From JBFJVD01 sp041624375 (lineage in GTDB: Bacteria > Chloroflexota > Anaerolineae > Anaerolineales > E44-bin32): a stretch of DNA of 32,585 nt. Every line of letters starts with the position of its first letter. The stretch's first letter is position 1. The stretch spans positions 1-32,585 of the forward strand of contig JBFJVD010000008.1 of assembly GCA_041624375.1 (NCBI GenBank), written 5' to 3'. The position numbers and the translations under genes are program-made. A model generated the notes under the pieces. It saw only the letters and a list, made by a program, of their open reading frames with translations, ran no database searches and was not told the DNA's origin. This document shows positions 31,430 through 32,585 of the stretch, one piece after another.

Positions 31430-31987
31430 ATGAGATTCCAGACGATCGCCAGCGAACCCGTCTTTGAAGGACGCGTGTTTCGAGTGCGGCAGGACCGCGT
31501 GCGCCTACCCGACGGGCGTGAAGCTCTCCTTGACGTTGTGGAACACGCAGGCGCAGTGACCATGGTGCCGATCGACTCAGAAGGACGGATCCATTTCGTA
31601 CGCCAGCTGCGCTATCCGGTGGGGACCCAATTGCTTGAATTGCCTGCCGGAACACTCGAACCCGATGAGCCACTCGAGGCGACGGCGCGCAGGGAATGTG
31701 AGGAAGAGATCGGCCAACGGCCGGAGCGGTTGGTCCCGCTTGGGTCATTCTTCCATGCCCCCGGCTACTCGACCGAGCGCAATCATCTCTTCCTGGCACT
31801 CGACATAGCCCCATCGACCCGGCCGGGCGATGACGATGAATGGATCGATGTTGTGACCTATTCGTTCGCCGAGGCCGGGGCGCTTATTCGTGACGGCGAA
31901 ATCCAGGACGCCAAGACACTTGCCGGCTTGTTTCTGGCGGCTCGCTTCCTTGGCAAGCTGCATGTCCTGGCTGAAACAGAGCGCTGA
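31430..31987 (+). CDS. Nudix hydrolase, ADP-ribose pyrophosphatase-like
   Basis: The 185-residue protein carries a complete Nudix box (residues 74-96): Gly74, Glu80, then REC-x-EE-x-G from Arg88 to Gly95, with the metal-binding glutamates in place. The N-terminal strand set (VRLPDGREALLDVVEHAGAVTMVP) and LRYPVGTQLLELPAG match ADP-ribose/nucleoside-diphosphate-sugar pyrophosphatases. A GGAGAG site lies five bases before the ATG. Because a strong terminator ends 14 bases upstream, its promoter is unclear; transcription may rely on read-through. Confidence 0.92.
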   Translation: MRFQTIASEPVFEGRVFRVRQDRVRLPDGREALLDVVEHAGAVTMVPIDSEGRIHFVRQLRYPVGTQLLELPAGTLEPDEPLEATARRECEEEIGQRPERLVPLGSFFHAPGYSTERNHLFLALDIAPSTRPGDDDEWIDVVTYSFAEAGALIRDGEIQDAKTLAGLFLAARFLGKLHVLAETER

Positions 31988-32073
31988 AGCCTCCAGGCCG
32001 GGGCTTTGGCGATCCGCCCTCCATCCACTCTCAGACGACACTTCGCCCTCCAACCCCCTTAATCGGCGTGCTC

Positions 32074-32103
32074 TGGACGCCTGAAGAGAGCCTATGTTAT
32101 ACT
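32074..32103 (+). promoter_or_regulatory. Sigma-70-type promoter for rplS
   Basis: TGGACG (32074-32079) and TATACT (32098-32103) are separated by 18 bases. The predicted leader is about 60 bases long and contains no evident open reading frame. Confidence 0.65.
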
Positions 32104-32171
32104 TTCGTCTTGCGCTGGTCGGGCGTGTTTGCCGGCTGGCGCGTTGAATTCGAAGCTGAGGATGCAGAACG

Positions 32172-32585
32172 ATGGCCGACGAAGAGAACGTGGTTGAAGA
32201 AGAAGCCGAGGTCGAGGCCGAAGCACCGGAAGAGCCCGAGGCGCTTGAAGCCGAAACGGAAGAGACGGCGGAAGTCGAGGCGGAAGCCGAGCTCGAGGTG
32301 ACGGCCGAGGACGAGGCGCCGGAAGAACTGATCGAAGAGGACGCCGAACCGGCTGCAGAGCCGGAGGGCAACACCCGCCGGTTGAACGTCCCCGCAAACC
32401 CACAGATCCCAACCGACCTGCGGGCAGGCGACTCGGTCAGCGTCCATGTGCTCATCCGCGAAGGCGACCGCGAGCGGATTCAGGAATTCAAGGGCACCGT
32501 CATTCGCATCCGCAAGGGTGGCAACAACGCCAGCTTCACCGTCCGGCGCATCGCCTCCCACGGCGTCGGCGTCGAGCGGACGTTC
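32172..32585 (+). CDS. rplS: Ribosomal protein L19 with acidic N-terminal extension (partial, runs off window end)
   Basis: The frame from the ATG at 32172 is open for 138 codons to the window end. Residues 81-138 are clearly L19: DLRAGDSVSVHVLIREGDRERIQ, FKGTVIRIRKGG and the SHGVGVERTF segment. Before this lie about 70 residues that are almost entirely Glu, Ala, Asp, Val and Pro, whereas ordinary L19 begins close to the core. The frame is confirmed by its smooth run into the conserved core with no better start closer to it. Such a tail may be disordered and could interact with basic ribosomal or other partners. The C-terminus is outside the window. Confidence 0.9.
   Translation, partial: MADEENVVEEEAEVEAEAPEEPEALEAETEETAEVEAEAELEVTAEDEAPEELIEEDAEPAAEPEGNTRRLNVPANPQIPTDLRAGDSVSVHVLIREGDRERIQEFKGTVIRIRKGGNNASFTVRRIASHGVGVERTF

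Noticed and set aside
1..32585. CRISPR array, tRNA or rRNA genes, insertion sequences, toxin-antitoxin or defence genes
   Set aside because: No spaced repeats, cloverleaf, rRNA core, transposase or nuclease motif was recognised by reading both strands.

Overview
This GC-rich, gene-dense window looks like chromosomal DNA from a Chloroflexota bacterium, probably near Anaerolineae. That placement is inferred from gene content: a fused CrtYc-CrtYd-type lycopene cyclase, a carotenoid-cluster P450, a bacterial class II HMG-CoA reductase beside an archaeal-type HMG-CoA synthase/thiolase/DUF35 set, and FAS1, DUF4397 and LysM envelope proteins. No rRNA, tRNA, CRISPR array, insertion sequence or phage gene was recognised.

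Region A (1-3170, minus strand) holds a triple-FAS1 lipoprotein, phytoene synthase (crtB) and a partial DUF4397 secreted protein. Between the lipoprotein and crtB lies a 263-base intergenic stretch packed with long perfect inverted repeats. A 192-base divergent promoter region (3171-3362) separates this block from Region B.

Region B (3363-19889, plus strand) is a probable 15-gene light/photoprotection operon. It carries phytoene desaturase, a B12-dependent CarH/LitR-like light-sensing repressor, a TIGR01777 SDR, a PLP-dependent sulfur enzyme, an SRPBCC protein, a CrtD-like desaturase, a DNA photolyase, a flavin amine oxidase, a small membrane protein, an alpha/beta hydrolase, PlsY, a P450, lycopene cyclase, L-lactate dehydrogenase and an SDR-DUF2867 protein. 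Eight of the junctions are exact ATGA stop/start overlaps. With crtB the set covers GGPP to phytoene, lycopene, cyclic carotene and probably oxygenated carotene. GGPP synthase is not in the window.

Region C (19981-26218) is a mixed stretch: a TPR/zinc-ribbon protein, an MFS transporter, a YbgA-like DUF523-DUF1722 protein (a family often linked to photolyase), two coupled membrane-anchored alpha/beta hydrolases, a stand-alone receiver protein and a 65-residue membrane protein.

Region D (26391-30491) is an upper mevalonate module: HMG-CoA reductase, archaeal-type HMG-CoA synthase, a thiolase homologue and a DUF35 zinc-ribbon/OB protein. It could feed isoprenoid precursors to the carotenoid genes. 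The thiolase homologue lacks two residues expected to be essential for thiolase chemistry.

Region E (30634-32585) holds a LysM lipoprotein, a Nudix hydrolase and the start of rplS (ribosomal protein L19) with an unusual acidic N-terminal extension.

The best candidates for new biology are the degenerate thiolase inside the HMG-CoA synthase module, the nested inverted-repeat structure upstream of crtB, and the light-regulator-containing operon that mixes carotenoid, DNA-repair, lipid and redox genes.
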